Shown: positions 55,562-64,000, counted from the first letter of the stretch. The stretch is 64,000 nt of DNA from a bacterium (GCA_030427205.1 JAUHXC010000026.1:85300-149299); one strand, 5' to 3'. Numbers and translations are program-made. The notes: generated from the letters alone by a model not told the origin.

Positions 55562-56173
55562 ATGCAACCCGTATACGCGTTCATTTCGTCGTGCGGCCCG
55601 CGCCGCCCGTTGCGTCGACTGGCGCCGCTGCTCTGCGCCCTCGCCCTCGCCCTCGGCTGCGCGGAAGACGAAGCGCAGCCCGGCGAGCCCGGCGGTCCGT
55701 GCCGGGTCGGCGCCGAGCCCTGCATCGAAGGCTATGGCTGCTCGGGCGGCTTGTGCGCCGTACTGGACGCCGACGCCGGGGTCGCGGGCTACTCGGCCCA
55801 GATCAACGCCTCCGTCGACCGGATCCCCGCCGACGGAGAGAGCGTCGTCGACATCGACTTCGTCATCAGCACGACGCCGGTCGACGGCGAGCGCCGGGCC
55901 TATGACCCCGCGACCGACGGTGAGATCTTCCTCAGTGTGACCCCCGTCGAGGCCGGTCGCATCGAGCCGGCGCGGCCGATGCTCGTCGAGGGGCTGGGCC
56001 TCGCCACCTTCGTGCCCTGCCACCGCGGGGTCGATGCCCGCTGCCCCGACTCGGCGATCATCCGCATCGCCCGCGAGGCCGCGCCGCTCGAGCCCTTCGC
56101 CGAGTCCGAGCCCCTGCGCCTGCTCGATCCCGAGGTCAGCGCCCCCGACATGGGGACCGACGGCGGCATGTGA
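55562..56173 (+). CDS. Small lipoprotein with Cys-rich N-terminus
   Basis: 203 residues. The ATG at 55562 opens a signal peptide with lipobox ALGC (Cys33). A short Cys-rich segment (GGPCRVGAEPCIEGYGCSGGLC, shared with many delta-type lipoproteins) precedes an Ig-like beta domain (YSAQINASVDRIPADGESVVDIDFVIS, resembling invasin/Big-type repeats). A C-terminal Asp/Met tail follows. The role is unknown, perhaps structural on the surface. It is followed by 163 non-coding bases and then the DUF1549-like operon. Confidence 0.78.
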   Translation: MQPVYAFISSCGPRRPLRRLAPLLCALALALGCAEDEAQPGEPGGPCRVGAEPCIEGYGCSGGLCAVLDADAGVAGYSAQINASVDRIPADGESVVDIDFVISTTPVDGERRAYDPATDGEIFLSVTPVEAGRIEPARPMLVEGLGLATFVPCHRGVDARCPDSAIIRIAREAAPLEPFAESEPLRLLDPEVSAPDMGTDGGM

Positions 56174-56336
56174 ACGATTCTCGGCGTTGTGTGCCGCCAG
56201 CGTAAACCGGATCCCGACGCGGTGCGTCGTGCAGTGGCAGCCCTCGCGGGATACCGTCGATCGATAACGCTACATTGATCGACGCTGCAGCCGTCCCGCT
56301 GGACAGTCGCCGAACGGGAAGAGGATGGAGAACACC

Positions 56337-57959
56337 ATGGTCAGACCAAGCCCCGCCCCGCGCGCCCCGGCGCTGCGGATCGTGCCGTGGCTCGTGCTGT
56401 CGTGCGCATTCTTGTGCGCGGCGCCCGCAGCCGCACAAGACGCCTGCGAAGCGCCGCAGGCGGTCGACGCCACCCGCTATCTGCGGCAGCTGACCCTCGA
56501 CCTCTTCGGGCGGGTGCCCACCGAGGCCGAGCTGCGGGCGCTCGTCGAGCGCGGCGGCGAGATCGACGAGGCCTTCGTCGACGACATGCTGCACAGCGAG
56601 GAGATCAACGGCCTGATCCGGCGGCACCACCGCGACCTGCTCTGGCCGAGCACCGAAGCGCTCGACGTGCTCAGCGCCGCCTCGGCCCTGCTCATCCCGG
56701 CGAGCTTCTACTCCGCCGAGGGGGATCCGAACCGGCAGTTCCTGCTGTTCACCGGGTTCTACGAGCGCGGCGGGCTGGTGCCGTGCAACGACGAGCCGGC
56801 GGCGTGGGATGACGACGGCAACCTGATCTTCGAGGACATGCCCGACGGCACCCGCCGCGAGGGCTACGTCATGGTCGAGCCGTACTGGGCGCCGGGCACC
56901 GAGATCAAGGTCTGCGCCCTCGAGGCCCGCATCGCGCCGATGTCGGAGGACGGCCTCGACTGCGCGACCGCCCAGGGCATGGCCAGCGGACGCTGCGGCT
57001 GCGGCCCCGACCTGCAGCGCTGCGCCGACTTCGCCGCGGTCACCCGCATCACCCAGTCGTTGCAGGACCAGCTCCTGCGCATGGTCGAGGCGCCGATCGA
57101 CGAGGGTCGGCCCTACACCGACATGCTGCTCGGCGCCGAGGAGATCGTCGACGGGGCGCTGGTGCACTACTACAAGTACCTCACCCCGATGGGCATCGAC
57201 CCGATCATCCAGGTGCCGCCGGTCGACGTCGCCGCGCTGCCCGACATCCCCTTCACCGATCGCACGTGGCATACCGTCGAGCGGTCGAGCCCGCTGCACA
57301 GCGGCATCCTGACCAGCATGAGCTTCCTGCTGCGCTTCCAGACCGGCCGGGCGCGAGCCAATCGCTACCACATCGCGTTCCTCTGCGATCCGTTCGTGGC
57401 CCCCGACAGCCCGTTGCCCAGCGCCGAGGACGAGTGCAGCGGCGAGCCGAACCTGCGCGAGCGCTGTGGCTGCAACTATTGCCACAGCCGCCTCGAGCCG
57501 GCCGCCGCGTGGTGGGGCCGCTTCGCCGACGCCGGGACTTTGCTGCTCGACGACGAGAGCTTCCCGACCTATCTGCGCCGCTGCGCCGAGTGCGCCCGCG
57601 ACCCCGGCCGGCCGTGCGACTTCATCTGCCAGCGGTTCTACGTCTCCGAGATCGGCCACGAGAAGCAGGAGCCGTACGCCGGCGTGCTCAAGAGCTACGA
57701 GTGGCGCGACGCGGGCGAGGTCGCCCGCGTCGAGGCCGGCCCGGCAGGCCTCGTGCAGCAGAGCATCGACGACGGCACGCTCGCGTCGTGCACCGCCGAG
57801 CAGCTGTTCACCCGGCTCTACAAGCGGCCGCCGACCGCCGACGAGAAGCTGCGCGAGCTGCCCCGCTTCGCCCGGGCATTCGCCGAGAGCGACTACGACT
57901 TCAAGGCGCTCGTCCGGGCCCTCGTCGTCGACCCGGCCTACCGGAGGATGGTCCGATGA
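56337..57959 (+). CDS. Exported DUF1549/DUF1585-like protein with CxxCH motif
   Basis: 540 residues; the ATG at 56337 is chosen because GGAG lies six bases upstream (an ATG at 56325 would abut its purine run). Signal peptide ending AAPAAAQ. YLRQLTLDLFGRVPTEAEL is the N-terminal DUF1549-like helix motif. CGCNYCHSRLEP contains CxxCH, a possible heme c or metal site, and the C-terminal LFTRLYKRPPTADEKLRELPRF resembles DUF1585/DUF1553 endings. Such proteins pair with DUF1501 proteins in Planctomycetes and Myxococcota. The stop is coupled to the next gene by ATGA. Confidence 0.85.
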   Translation: MVRPSPAPRAPALRIVPWLVLSCAFLCAAPAAAQDACEAPQAVDATRYLRQLTLDLFGRVPTEAELRALVERGGEIDEAFVDDMLHSEEINGLIRRHHRDLLWPSTEALDVLSAASALLIPASFYSAEGDPNRQFLLFTGFYERGGLVPCNDEPAAWDDDGNLIFEDMPDGTRREGYVMVEPYWAPGTEIKVCALEARIAPMSEDGLDCATAQGMASGRCGCGPDLQRCADFAAVTRITQSLQDQLLRMVEAPIDEGRPYTDMLLGAEEIVDGALVHYYKYLTPMGIDPIIQVPPVDVAALPDIPFTDRTWHTVERSSPLHSGILTSMSFLLRFQTGRARANRYHIAFLCDPFVAPDSPLPSAEDECSGEPNLRERCGCNYCHSRLEPAAAWWGRFADAGTLLLDDESFPTYLRRCAECARDPGRPCDFICQRFYVSEIGHEKQEPYAGVLKSYEWRDAGEVARVEAGPAGLVQQSIDDGTLASCTAEQLFTRLYKRPPTADEKLRELPRFARAFAESDYDFKALVRALVVDPAYRRMVR

Positions 57960-58669
57960 TGCGTGAAGCCATGGGACGCACGATTCGACGGCTGACGCTG
58001 GCGCTCGCCCTCGGCGGAGCCCTCGGCCTGATGGCCTGTGACGACGAACCGCTCGCCCCGGGTGCCGACGCCGATGGCGGCGCCGGCGGTGTGGGCGGCG
58101 AGGGCGGCGGAGGCGGCGAGGGCGGCGCCGGTGGAGGCGAGGCTCAACAGGAGCTGAGCCGCGCCGCCGGCCGCATGACCATCGAGCAGCTCGCCCGCTC
58201 GATCCCCGTCGTGACCGACGGCCTCAACTGGACCGAGGACTTCGGCCAGGGCCCGGTCGACATGTTGCAGGTGCTCGCCCCGACCCTCGGCGCCCCCGAC
58301 TATCTGCGGGTCACCGAGGAGAACCTCGAACCGACGCTCATCATCGCCAAGTTCCTGCAGGACGCCTCGCAGCGCATCTGCCTGCGCTGGGTCGCCCGCG
58401 ATCAGAGCCTCGCGGCCGCCGATCGCAGCCTGGTGACCCACGCCGACTGGCAGAGCACCGACGAGGCGCTGGTTCGCGAGAACCTGCGCCGACTGCAGCT
58501 GCGGTTCTACGCCCGGCACGTCGCCGCGGCCGACGACCCGGCCCTCGACCCGCTGTACCAGCTCTTCGTCGATGCCTCGACGACCGCGCCGGCCGAGCGG
58601 GCCGCCCGGGACGGCTGGCTGGCGGTGTGCATCGCGATGATGACCGACCCCGAATTCGTGCTCTACTGA
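57956..58669 (+). CDS. Lipoprotein partner of the DUF1549/DUF1501 unit
   Basis: 237 residues. The ATG overlaps the stop of the gene before it (ATGA). Lipobox LMAC (Cys28), a Gly/Glu-rich spacer (GGVGGEGGGGGEGGAGGG), then a helical domain (MTIEQLARSIPVVTDGLNWTED, LLYQLF-type ending DPLYQLFVDAS, WLAVCIAMMTDPEFVLY). The ending resembles the helical tail of DUF1549/1553-type proteins, so it may be a split-off part. It is followed 13 bases later by the DUF1501 gene. Confidence 0.82.
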   Translation: MMREAMGRTIRRLTLALALGGALGLMACDDEPLAPGADADGGAGGVGGEGGGGGEGGAGGGEAQQELSRAAGRMTIEQLARSIPVVTDGLNWTEDFGQGPVDMLQVLAPTLGAPDYLRVTEENLEPTLIIAKFLQDASQRICLRWVARDQSLAAADRSLVTHADWQSTDEALVRENLRRLQLRFYARHVAAADDPALDPLYQLFVDASTTAPAERAARDGWLAVCIAMMTDPEFVLY

Positions 58670-58682
58670 GCGGAGGCCGACC

Positions 58683-60050
58683 ATGCCCATGAATCGACGA
58701 GACTTCCTGCGGCGGACGGCTCTGGCGACCGGCGCGAGCCTGCTCGGGCCCGCCGTCTTCGGCCAGCAGCTCGCCCGCGCCGCGGGTGAGAACGACCGCT
58801 ACTTCATCTTCTGCTACTTCGAGGGCGGCTGGGACCTGCTGTTGGGGCTCGACCCCCGCGACCCGGTGGACTTCCCCGACGACGCGGTGCGCGAGACCGG
58901 CATCCAGCCGGCATACGGCCTGCTGCCGGGCCAGTACAGCCGGCGGCCGATCGACGCCGGCCCGTTCCGACTCGGCCCGTGCGTCGGCGAGCTGGCCCGC
59001 ATGGCCGACCGCTTCAGCGTGGTGCGCGGCATCGACATGTCGACCCTGACCCACGAGGTCGGCCGGCGGTACTTCATCACCGGCCAGCGCCCGTCCGGCT
59101 TGACTGCCCGCGGCTCGTCGGTGGCGACCCTGGCCACCGCCGGCATCGGCGCCGACCGCCCCGTGCCGCACCTGACCCACCTGGTCGAGGCCTATAACGC
59201 CGACCAGCCGCCCTATGCCGGCGCCTTGCCGGTGGCCGCCGTCGACCACCTGCAGTACATCCTGCAGGAGAACCTGGGTATCCCGACCGACATCCCGGCC
59301 AATGTGCGCGGCGCGCTGGGGGCCTACTGGTCGCGGGCCCCCGACTGCCTGCCGGGGGCCGGCGCCGGCATCGGCGACCTGGCCGACATCTACCGCGACA
59401 ACCGGGATCGGGCGCGGGCGGTTGTCGTCGAAGAGCTGCACCGCAGCTTCCAGTTCAATACTGCCGAGAGCGCCGCCGTGCGCCAGCGCTACGGCTTCGG
59501 ACAGGGCCAGCAGGAGACGCCGTACGGCAGGGCGGCCCTGGCGGCCCAGGCCCTCAAGACCGGCCTCTCGCGGGTGGTGAGCGTCGCGCTGTCGACCGGG
59601 CTCGATACCCACGACAATACGTGGGCCGGGCAGCACAGCGTCAACCTCCAGGCCGGCTTCGACGCCCTCGCGCGCTTGATCACCGACCTCGCCGAGAGCG
59701 AGGCCCCGGGCGGCGGCAGCTTCCTCGACAAGACCACGATCGTCGCCTTCAGCGAGTTCGGCCGCACCCCGCGGCTCAACGAGCGCAACGGCCGCGACCA
59801 CCACCTCGCCAACTGCGCGCTCATCGCCGGCGGCGGCATCCGCGGTGGCCGGGTGATCGGCGGCAGCACCGACATCGGCATGGGCCCGGAGACGATCGAT
59901 CTCGCAACCGGATTGCCCGATCCGGCCGGCGACGCGCTCAAGCCGGAGCACGTGCTCGCGACGGCGCTCGCCTCGGGCAACGTCGACACCGCGCCGCTGC
60001 GGGTCGGCCCGCTGCCGGCGCTGCTGGACTTCGATTTTCAGGGGGGCTGA
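58683..60050 (+). CDS. DUF1501 Tat-exported alkaline-phosphatase-fold protein
   Basis: 455 residues beginning MPMNRRDFLRRTALATGASLLG, a clear Tat signal (RRDFL). The DUF1501 family has a sulfatase/phosphatase-like fold. Visible are FCYFEGGWDLLLGLDPRDP, VVRGIDMSTLTHEVGRRYF, STGLDTHDNTWAGQHSVNL (metal ligands) and VAFSEFGRTPRLNERNGRDHH. GGAGG precedes the ATG. Family members are usually encoded next to DUF1549/1553 cytochrome-like proteins, as here. The substrate is unknown. Confidence 0.92.
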   Translation: MPMNRRDFLRRTALATGASLLGPAVFGQQLARAAGENDRYFIFCYFEGGWDLLLGLDPRDPVDFPDDAVRETGIQPAYGLLPGQYSRRPIDAGPFRLGPCVGELARMADRFSVVRGIDMSTLTHEVGRRYFITGQRPSGLTARGSSVATLATAGIGADRPVPHLTHLVEAYNADQPPYAGALPVAAVDHLQYILQENLGIPTDIPANVRGALGAYWSRAPDCLPGAGAGIGDLADIYRDNRDRARAVVVEELHRSFQFNTAESAAVRQRYGFGQGQQETPYGRAALAAQALKTGLSRVVSVALSTGLDTHDNTWAGQHSVNLQAGFDALARLITDLAESEAPGGGSFLDKTTIVAFSEFGRTPRLNERNGRDHHLANCALIAGGGIRGGRVIGGSTDIGMGPETIDLATGLPDPAGDALKPEHVLATALASGNVDTAPLRVGPLPALLDFDFQGG

Positions 60051-60123
60051 TCGAGCCCGGGGCCCGTGATCTGCGGGCCCCCGGTCGGCGGGACGGTGGC
60101 GAGTACGAAGTAGGTCCGAGCGC

Positions 60124-60648
60124 TCACATCTCCATGGGCGCCATATCGACTTCGGGGCCCATGTCGTCGCCCACCGCGCCCATGTCCTCGCCCGCGGCGC
60201 CCATATCCTCGTCCATCGGGCCCATGTCCTCGTCCATCGGCCCCATGTCGGCCGCGGGACCAACATCCTCGCCCATCGGCTCCATGTCGCCCATGGGGCC
60301 CGCATCCTCGTCCAGCGGACCCATGTCGTCTTCGGGACCCAGGTCGTCTTCGGGGCCCATGTCGTCGTCGGGCCCCATGTCCCCGTCGGCGGGCGCCATG
60401 TCCTCACCCGCCGGCGCCATGTCCGGGTTGGGGAACATATCCGGCGCGATCGGCGCCATGTCCGGGTCGGGCGGCAGGCTCTCCGGCCGCACGCACCAGT
60501 TCTCCGGGCTGCAGACCGTCCCCGGACGCAGCGCCGCGCACTCCTCGTTGGTCCGGCACTCGTTGTCGTTGAGCTCGGGCTCGCACCCGCCCAGCCCCGC
60601 GGTCGCAAGGGTCAGGACCGCCGCCGCGGTCCATGCGCGCAACGCCAT
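60124..60648 (-). CDS. Asp/Met/Gly/Pro-repeat acidic lipoprotein
   Basis: 174 residues. The ATG overlaps the stop of the preceding gene by one base (TGATG), favouring this start. Lipobox LGGC (Cys22), a small Cys-rich segment (DNECRTNEECAALRPGTVC), then about 115 residues almost wholly of Asp, Glu, Met, Gly, Pro and Ala in DMGP/DMAP-type repeats. The tail is strongly negative and Met-rich, and could bind cations or a basic partner. The next gene upstream encodes a Lys-rich protein. Confidence 0.8.
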   Translation of the reverse strand: MALRAWTAAAVLTLATAGLGGCEPELNDNECRTNEECAALRPGTVCSPENWCVRPESLPPDPDMAPIAPDMFPNPDMAPAGEDMAPADGDMGPDDDMGPEDDLGPEDDMGPLDEDAGPMGDMEPMGEDVGPAADMGPMDEDMGPMDEDMGAAGEDMGAVGDDMGPEVDMAPMEM

Positions 60649-61505
60649 CAGAACCGCCCTTCGACGCCGACGTAGGTCCCACCGCCCGGCATCGGCGCCA
60701 CCGAGTAGCGATAATCCGGCTCGGCGGCCCACAGCAGCGCGCCGAGCACCACCCCGGCCGCGCCCACCCCGTACAGGACGTTCGCCGCCGTCGCCTGGAA
60801 CTCGGTGTCGTCCTTGAGCTCCTGCTTGTCGAGGCGGTCGACGCTGCGGTTGAACTCGTCGGCCGACTCATCGGCCTGGGTGCCCATATATGCGCCGCCG
60901 GCGATCGCCGCGCCGCCCACCAGGAACGAGACGATCGCGTAGCCCCTGTAGCTCGGCGGCGCGGGCTGCGCCTCGTCACGGATGGGCTGGGCGCCCACCG
61001 GACGGGCCCCGGGGCTGGTCACCGGGCGCTTGCTCGGCCGCTTGCCCACCGCCGGCTTCTTGTTCGGCCGAGGCTTCGTGCGCGGCTTCTTCACCGGGCG
61101 CTTGCTCGGCCGCTTGCTGGCCACCGGCTTCTTCATCGGCTTCCGGGCCGGCCGCTTCGCGCGGGGCTTCTTCGACGGCCGCTTCGCCGCCACCGGCTTC
61201 TTCGACGGCGTCTTGCTGGCGACCGGCTTCTTCGCCGGCCGCTTGGACGACGTCTTCGACAGCGAGAACTTGAGGCGGTACGTCTTGCCCTTGGAGGCCT
61301 TGACCGTCTTGCTCTCGGAGCGATAGCCGCTGCGCGAGACCTTCACCGAGCGCGTGCCCGGCTTCACCGAGACCTGCCCCTTCTGCAGCTTGACCCGCTT
61401 GCCGTCGACGTAGATCGACGCGTCCGACGGACTGACGGTGATATCGAAGGTTGCTGTGCCCGATGGGGCCATCAGCGCGAAGACGAGCGCGAATACGGAG
61501 GTCAT
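60648..61505 (-). CDS. PEGA-domain protein with Lys/Pro-rich region
   Basis: 285 residues, ATG 61505 with GGGGAG upstream (a GTG at 61509-61511 is an alternative). Signal-like N-terminus (MTSVFALVFALMAPSG). PEGA domain (about 17-80, ITVSPSDASIYVDGKRVKLQ, PGTRSVKVSRSGYRSESKTV). A basic stretch of about 85 residues follows, made of KRPSKKP/RPVKKP-type words. Two hydrophobic helices come near the C-terminus (YAIVSFLVGGAAIAGGAYMG and VLYGVGAAGVVLGALLWAA). PEGA domains are thought to bind surface-layer or cell-wall partners. It is coupled to the acidic lipoprotein gene. Confidence 0.85.
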   Translation of the reverse strand: MTSVFALVFALMAPSGTATFDITVSPSDASIYVDGKRVKLQKGQVSVKPGTRSVKVSRSGYRSESKTVKASKGKTYRLKFSLSKTSSKRPAKKPVASKTPSKKPVAAKRPSKKPRAKRPARKPMKKPVASKRPSKRPVKKPRTKPRPNKKPAVGKRPSKRPVTSPGARPVGAQPIRDEAQPAPPSYRGYAIVSFLVGGAAIAGGAYMGTQADESADEFNRSVDRLDKQELKDDTEFQATAANVLYGVGAAGVVLGALLWAAEPDYRYSVAPMPGGGTYVGVEGRF

Positions 61506-61666
61506 GGTCACTCCCCGGAGGTCTTGAGGGCGAAGGTCGGCCGGCGGCCGGCCGCCGCGACGCCCGTACGAGGACCGTATTCAACCACGGATCGTCCCGC
61601 GATCGAATCCGCTCGACACCGACCCCGACCCGTCTCGCCGTTCGGCCCCGCCCGCGGCGCCCCCCA

Positions 61667-62401
61667 TCACGCCTCGACGACGGCCTCGGGGCGGATCATC
61701 GACTCCACGCCGTGCTCCAGATCATCGTCCATCCGCTCGGCGAGATAAGCCTCGAGCGACACCCCCGCCCGGTGTTCGAACGGCTCCTCGAGCACCCTCA
61801 GATCCGACATCCGGTCGGGCCGGAAGCTGCGGTACGCCTCGCGCAGCTCGCACCATGCCGCCAGGTTCCACTTCGCGCCCCAGAAGTACAGACCCAGCGG
61901 CCGCACGACCCGCCGCGACGTGGCCCCGTCCTCGCGGGTGTATTGGAACGACACCTTGAACTGCCGGCTGACCGCGTTGCGCAGCACGTCGAGGCCGGTC
62001 GTCCGCTGGCGGGTCCACTCGCCGCCCGGCGCGAAGAGCGCCGTGCGCAGCAAGACATCTCTCAGCGGCCCGGGCACGATCGCCTCGACCTTCTCCAGTA
62101 CGCTGCGCGCCGCCGCCGCCAGCGCCGGATCGGCCCACGCCACCGCCATGCGCGCCCCGAGAACCAAAGCCTCGATCTCCTCGCTGGTGAACGTCAGCGG
62201 CGGCAGCACGGCGTTGGCCTCGAGCTGATAGCCGACCCCCGCTTCACCGCGGATCGGCACACCGTTCTTCATGATGTCCTGCATATCGCGGTAGATCGTA
62301 CGCTGGGAGACCTCGAGCATCTCGGAGAGCTGCTCGGCGGTCACGAACCGGCGATTCCGCAGGATCTGGACGATGCGAAACAGGCGATCGGCGCGGCGCA
62401 T
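61667..62401 (-). CDS. WYL-domain transcriptional regulator
   Basis: 244 residues, AAGGAG before the ATG. The N-terminal winged helix-turn-helix is MRRADRLFRIVQILRNRRFVTAEQLSEMLEVSQRTIYRDMQDIMKNGVPI. The WYL domain follows (VSFQYTREDGATSRRVVRPLGLYFWGAKWNLAAWCELREAYRSFR). Such regulators sense nucleic acids, nucleotides or small ligands. It is divergent from the protease gene with 211 bases between them; no operator could be identified there. Confidence 0.92.
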   Translation of the reverse strand: MRRADRLFRIVQILRNRRFVTAEQLSEMLEVSQRTIYRDMQDIMKNGVPIRGEAGVGYQLEANAVLPPLTFTSEEIEALVLGARMAVAWADPALAAAARSVLEKVEAIVPGPLRDVLLRTALFAPGGEWTRQRTTGLDVLRNAVSRQFKVSFQYTREDGATSRRVVRPLGLYFWGAKWNLAAWCELREAYRSFRPDRMSDLRVLEEPFEHRAGVSLEAYLAERMDDDLEHGVESMIRPEAVVEA

Positions 62402-62612
62402 GCGGCGACTCCTTCCCCGGGCTGTGAGACCCCGACATCATGCCCGGGGTCTCCCGCCACCGTGCCGTCAGCAGAGATCGTCTCCCCGGCCGACGTCGGT
62501 GTTTGTCTGGTCATTTGTTCAGTATCCTGGCACCGCTCACCGATCGATCGCAAACTCTTCGAGCTTCAAGACGGCATTTCTGAAGTCGCCCCCACCGTTG
62601 TAGGCTGCCGCC

Positions 62613-63650
62613 ATGCGTCAGAGCACCGACCCGCGTCCCGTCCCGAGACCTCGCCCGGCACCGCAGTCCGCGCGCCCGTGCGCCCTGCTGCTCGCGCTCG
62701 CCGTCGGCGTATTGCTCGTCGACACCGCGTCGGCCGCCGCGCCGCCCGAGCTCTACGGCCGCGCCGTCGAAGCCTCGCTCGAGATCCTCACCGACGACCA
62801 ACTCGACGGGTCGGGCTTCGTCATCGACCCCTCGGGCATCGCGGTGACCGCCGCCCACGCCGTACCGGATGGTAGCCGGCGTATCGAAGTCCGCTCCCCG
62901 GTCTGGGGCCGCCGCCCGGTGCAGATCATCGCCCGCGACGTCGGCCATGACGTCGCGCTGCTGAAGCTGCCCGCCCGCACCGAACCCTACCCGGCCCTGT
63001 CACTCGCCGAGCGGCCGTCGGCGGTCGGCAGTGACGTCTACCTGCTCGGCGCGCCGCTGTTCCGCCACGCCGTGATGCTGCGGGCCATGGTCGCCCGCGA
63101 CACCCCGACCTACGAGTACCTGCCCGACCAGCAATACTACCTGCGCATCGTGCACCTCAGCGGACCCTCGCCCGTGGGCACCAGCGGCGGCCCCTGGATG
63201 AACGCCTCCGGCCGGGTCGTCGGACTGCAATCGGGCCTCATGCACGACGGCGGGGTCGCGGTGGGCATCGCCTACATGGCCCCCGCCGCGGCGATCGCCC
63301 GACTGCTCGAGACCCGGCGCGACGCCGTCACCCCGACGCTGCGTATCGGATTCGAAGAGCTGTGGGAGCAGAGCGACGGCTTCCGCCGCCGCTACCCGCC
63401 GCAGCTCGAAGCCCTCGTCGCGGGGCGGGTCACCCCCGGTGGCCCGGCGGCCCGGGCCGGCCTGCGCCCGCGCGACGTGATCACCCACATCGGCGAGCGA
63501 CGGGTCCGCATGCGCGACGAGATCATCGAGGCCATCCGGGCGATGCGCCCCGGCGACCCGGTCGACCTGCGGATCCTGCGCCCGGGCGAGGCGCCTCGGG
63601 TGGTTCGCATCGCCACCGCCCGCCTCGAGACCGAGGTCGCCCGGCCCTGA
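62613..63650 (+). CDS. HtrA/DegP-like exported serine protease
   Basis: 345 residues. The N-terminal hydrophobic segment (ALLLALAVGVLLVDTASA) is a signal peptide or anchor. The catalytic triad is visible as His in VTAAHAVPDG, Asp in VGHDVALLKL and Ser in PVGTSGGPWMN. One PDZ domain follows (GRVTPGGPAARAGLRPRDVITHIGERRVRMRDEIIEAIRAM). It is shorter than classic DegP, having a single PDZ like DegS, and may be a periplasmic quality-control protease. The rRNA promoter lies about 55 bases downstream of its stop. Confidence 0.92.
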   Translation: MRQSTDPRPVPRPRPAPQSARPCALLLALAVGVLLVDTASAAAPPELYGRAVEASLEILTDDQLDGSGFVIDPSGIAVTAAHAVPDGSRRIEVRSPVWGRRPVQIIARDVGHDVALLKLPARTEPYPALSLAERPSAVGSDVYLLGAPLFRHAVMLRAMVARDTPTYEYLPDQQYYLRIVHLSGPSPVGTSGGPWMNASGRVVGLQSGLMHDGGVAVGIAYMAPAAAIARLLETRRDAVTPTLRIGFEELWEQSDGFRRRYPPQLEALVAGRVTPGGPAARAGLRPRDVITHIGERRVRMRDEIIEAIRAMRPGDPVDLRILRPGEAPRVVRIATARLETEVARP

Positions 63651-63705
63651 TGCCCGCGGCTCGCCCCGCATCTCCAAGAAATTCAAAACGCCCGGGAGAA
63701 AGTTC

Positions 63706-63734
63706 TTGATCTGCATCCGGGGGTCAGATAGATT
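63706..63734 (+). promoter_or_regulatory. Candidate rRNA promoter
   Basis: TTGATC (63706-63711) and TAGATT (63729-63734) lie exactly 17 bases apart, each matching four of six consensus bases. They are about 140 bases upstream of the 16S start. AT-rich AAATTCAAAA upstream (63688-63699) could be an UP element. Confidence 0.5.
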
Positions 63735-63839
63735 CCGCGCCCGTTGCCGATGAGGCCAAGCGGCTTTCCGGCTTCCGGCTCTTTGAAAATCTGGTCGAAA
63801 CGCGTGAGAACGTGCGAGGCCTCAGATCGAACACAAAGT

Positions 63840-63861
63840 CGCCATCGGTACGCCGATGGTG
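63840..63861 (+). other. Leader hairpin before 16S rRNA
   Basis: CCATCGG (63842-63848), loop TACG and CCGATGG (63853-63859) form a perfect 7-bp stem, extendable to nine pairs with one G-U. It lies about 15 bases upstream of the 16S 5' end and is probably part of the pre-rRNA processing stem. Confidence 0.55.
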
Positions 63862-63874
63862 CACTCCAGAATTT

Positions 63875-64000
63875 CAACTGGAGAGTTTGATCCTGGCTCA
63901 GAACGAACGCTGGCGGCGTGCTTAACACATGCAAGTCGAACGAGAAAGGGCTTCGGCCCGAGTAAAGTGGCGCACGGGTGAGTAACGCGTGGGTAATCTG
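63875..64000 (+). rRNA. rrs: 16S rRNA, 5' part
   Basis: The universal forward-primer sequence AGAGTTTGATCCTGGCTCAG begins at 63882, so the mature 5' end is near 63875. GAACGCTGGCGGCGTGCTTAA and ACACATGCAAGTCGAACG follow. Helix 6 carries AGAAAGGGCTTCGGCCCG, and GCGCACGGGTGAGTAACGCGT is present. The gene continues past the window edge. The pattern fits delta-type Proteobacteria/Myxococcota-like groups, but 126 bases are too few for a firm assignment. Confidence 0.97.

Overview
The window is a GC-rich bacterial chromosome segment that ends about 126 bases into a 16S rRNA gene. Several traits point to a predatory or social delta-type lineage (Myxococcota or Bradymonadota-like): the start of the 16S gene, at least nine lipoproteins with Asp/Pro-, Gly/Glu- or Cys-rich tails, zinc-ribbon/GYF proteins, a PEGA-domain protein, and many GTGA/ATGA overlaps between co-directional genes. 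This assignment is inferred from style and from the short 16S start, not from a database search.

Layout. 1-12 kb (mostly minus strand): two envelope proteins (one TPR-like, cut by the window edge), obgE-rpmA-rplU, mtnA, two coupled zinc-ribbon/GYF/TPR membrane proteins, a NYN protein, a plus-strand divergent Nramp transporter, and a UbiB-type kinase. 12-25 kb (accessory envelope): a lipoprotein with 58 Gly-Glu dipeptides, a fatty acid desaturase, a barrel-like protein/sigma factor/membrane protein operon, a lipoprotein with ten 8-Cys repeats, a likely outer-membrane barrel, a propeller-like lipoprotein and a GH92 glycosidase lipoprotein. 25-31.6 kb: glutamate-type dehydrogenase, a membrane metallophosphoesterase, a DsbA-like isomerase, gpmI, and a secreted protein fused to a ferritin-like di-iron domain.

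31.6-32.3 kb holds no gene. It carries the most striking non-coding structure: an 86-bp tandem array in which two different perfect palindromes alternate, their centres exactly 43 bp apart. 32.3-52.4 kb is a surface-glycan locus. A plus-strand arm (methyltransferase, PLP aminotransferase, rfbB, rfbA, acetyltransferase) faces a 12-gene minus-strand arm. The minus arm has two sugar epimerases, two more aminotransferases, an RmlC-like epimerase, a sugar C-methyltransferase, a TPR/ceramidase-like/sulfotransferase fusion, a glycosyltransferase, two further methyltransferases, a sulfotransferase and a HEAT lipoprotein. Together these could make dTDP-activated amino-deoxysugars that are acetylated, methylated and perhaps sulfated.

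52.6-64 kb: menB, convergent with and overlapping a cytoplasmic hybrid histidine kinase whose start region is repeated as 17-bp units that form coupled mini-ORFs; a lipoprotein; a three-gene DUF1549-like/lipoprotein/DUF1501 unit; an acidic lipoprotein paired with a Lys-rich PEGA protein; a WYL regulator; an HtrA-like protease; then the rRNA promoter, leader and 16S start.
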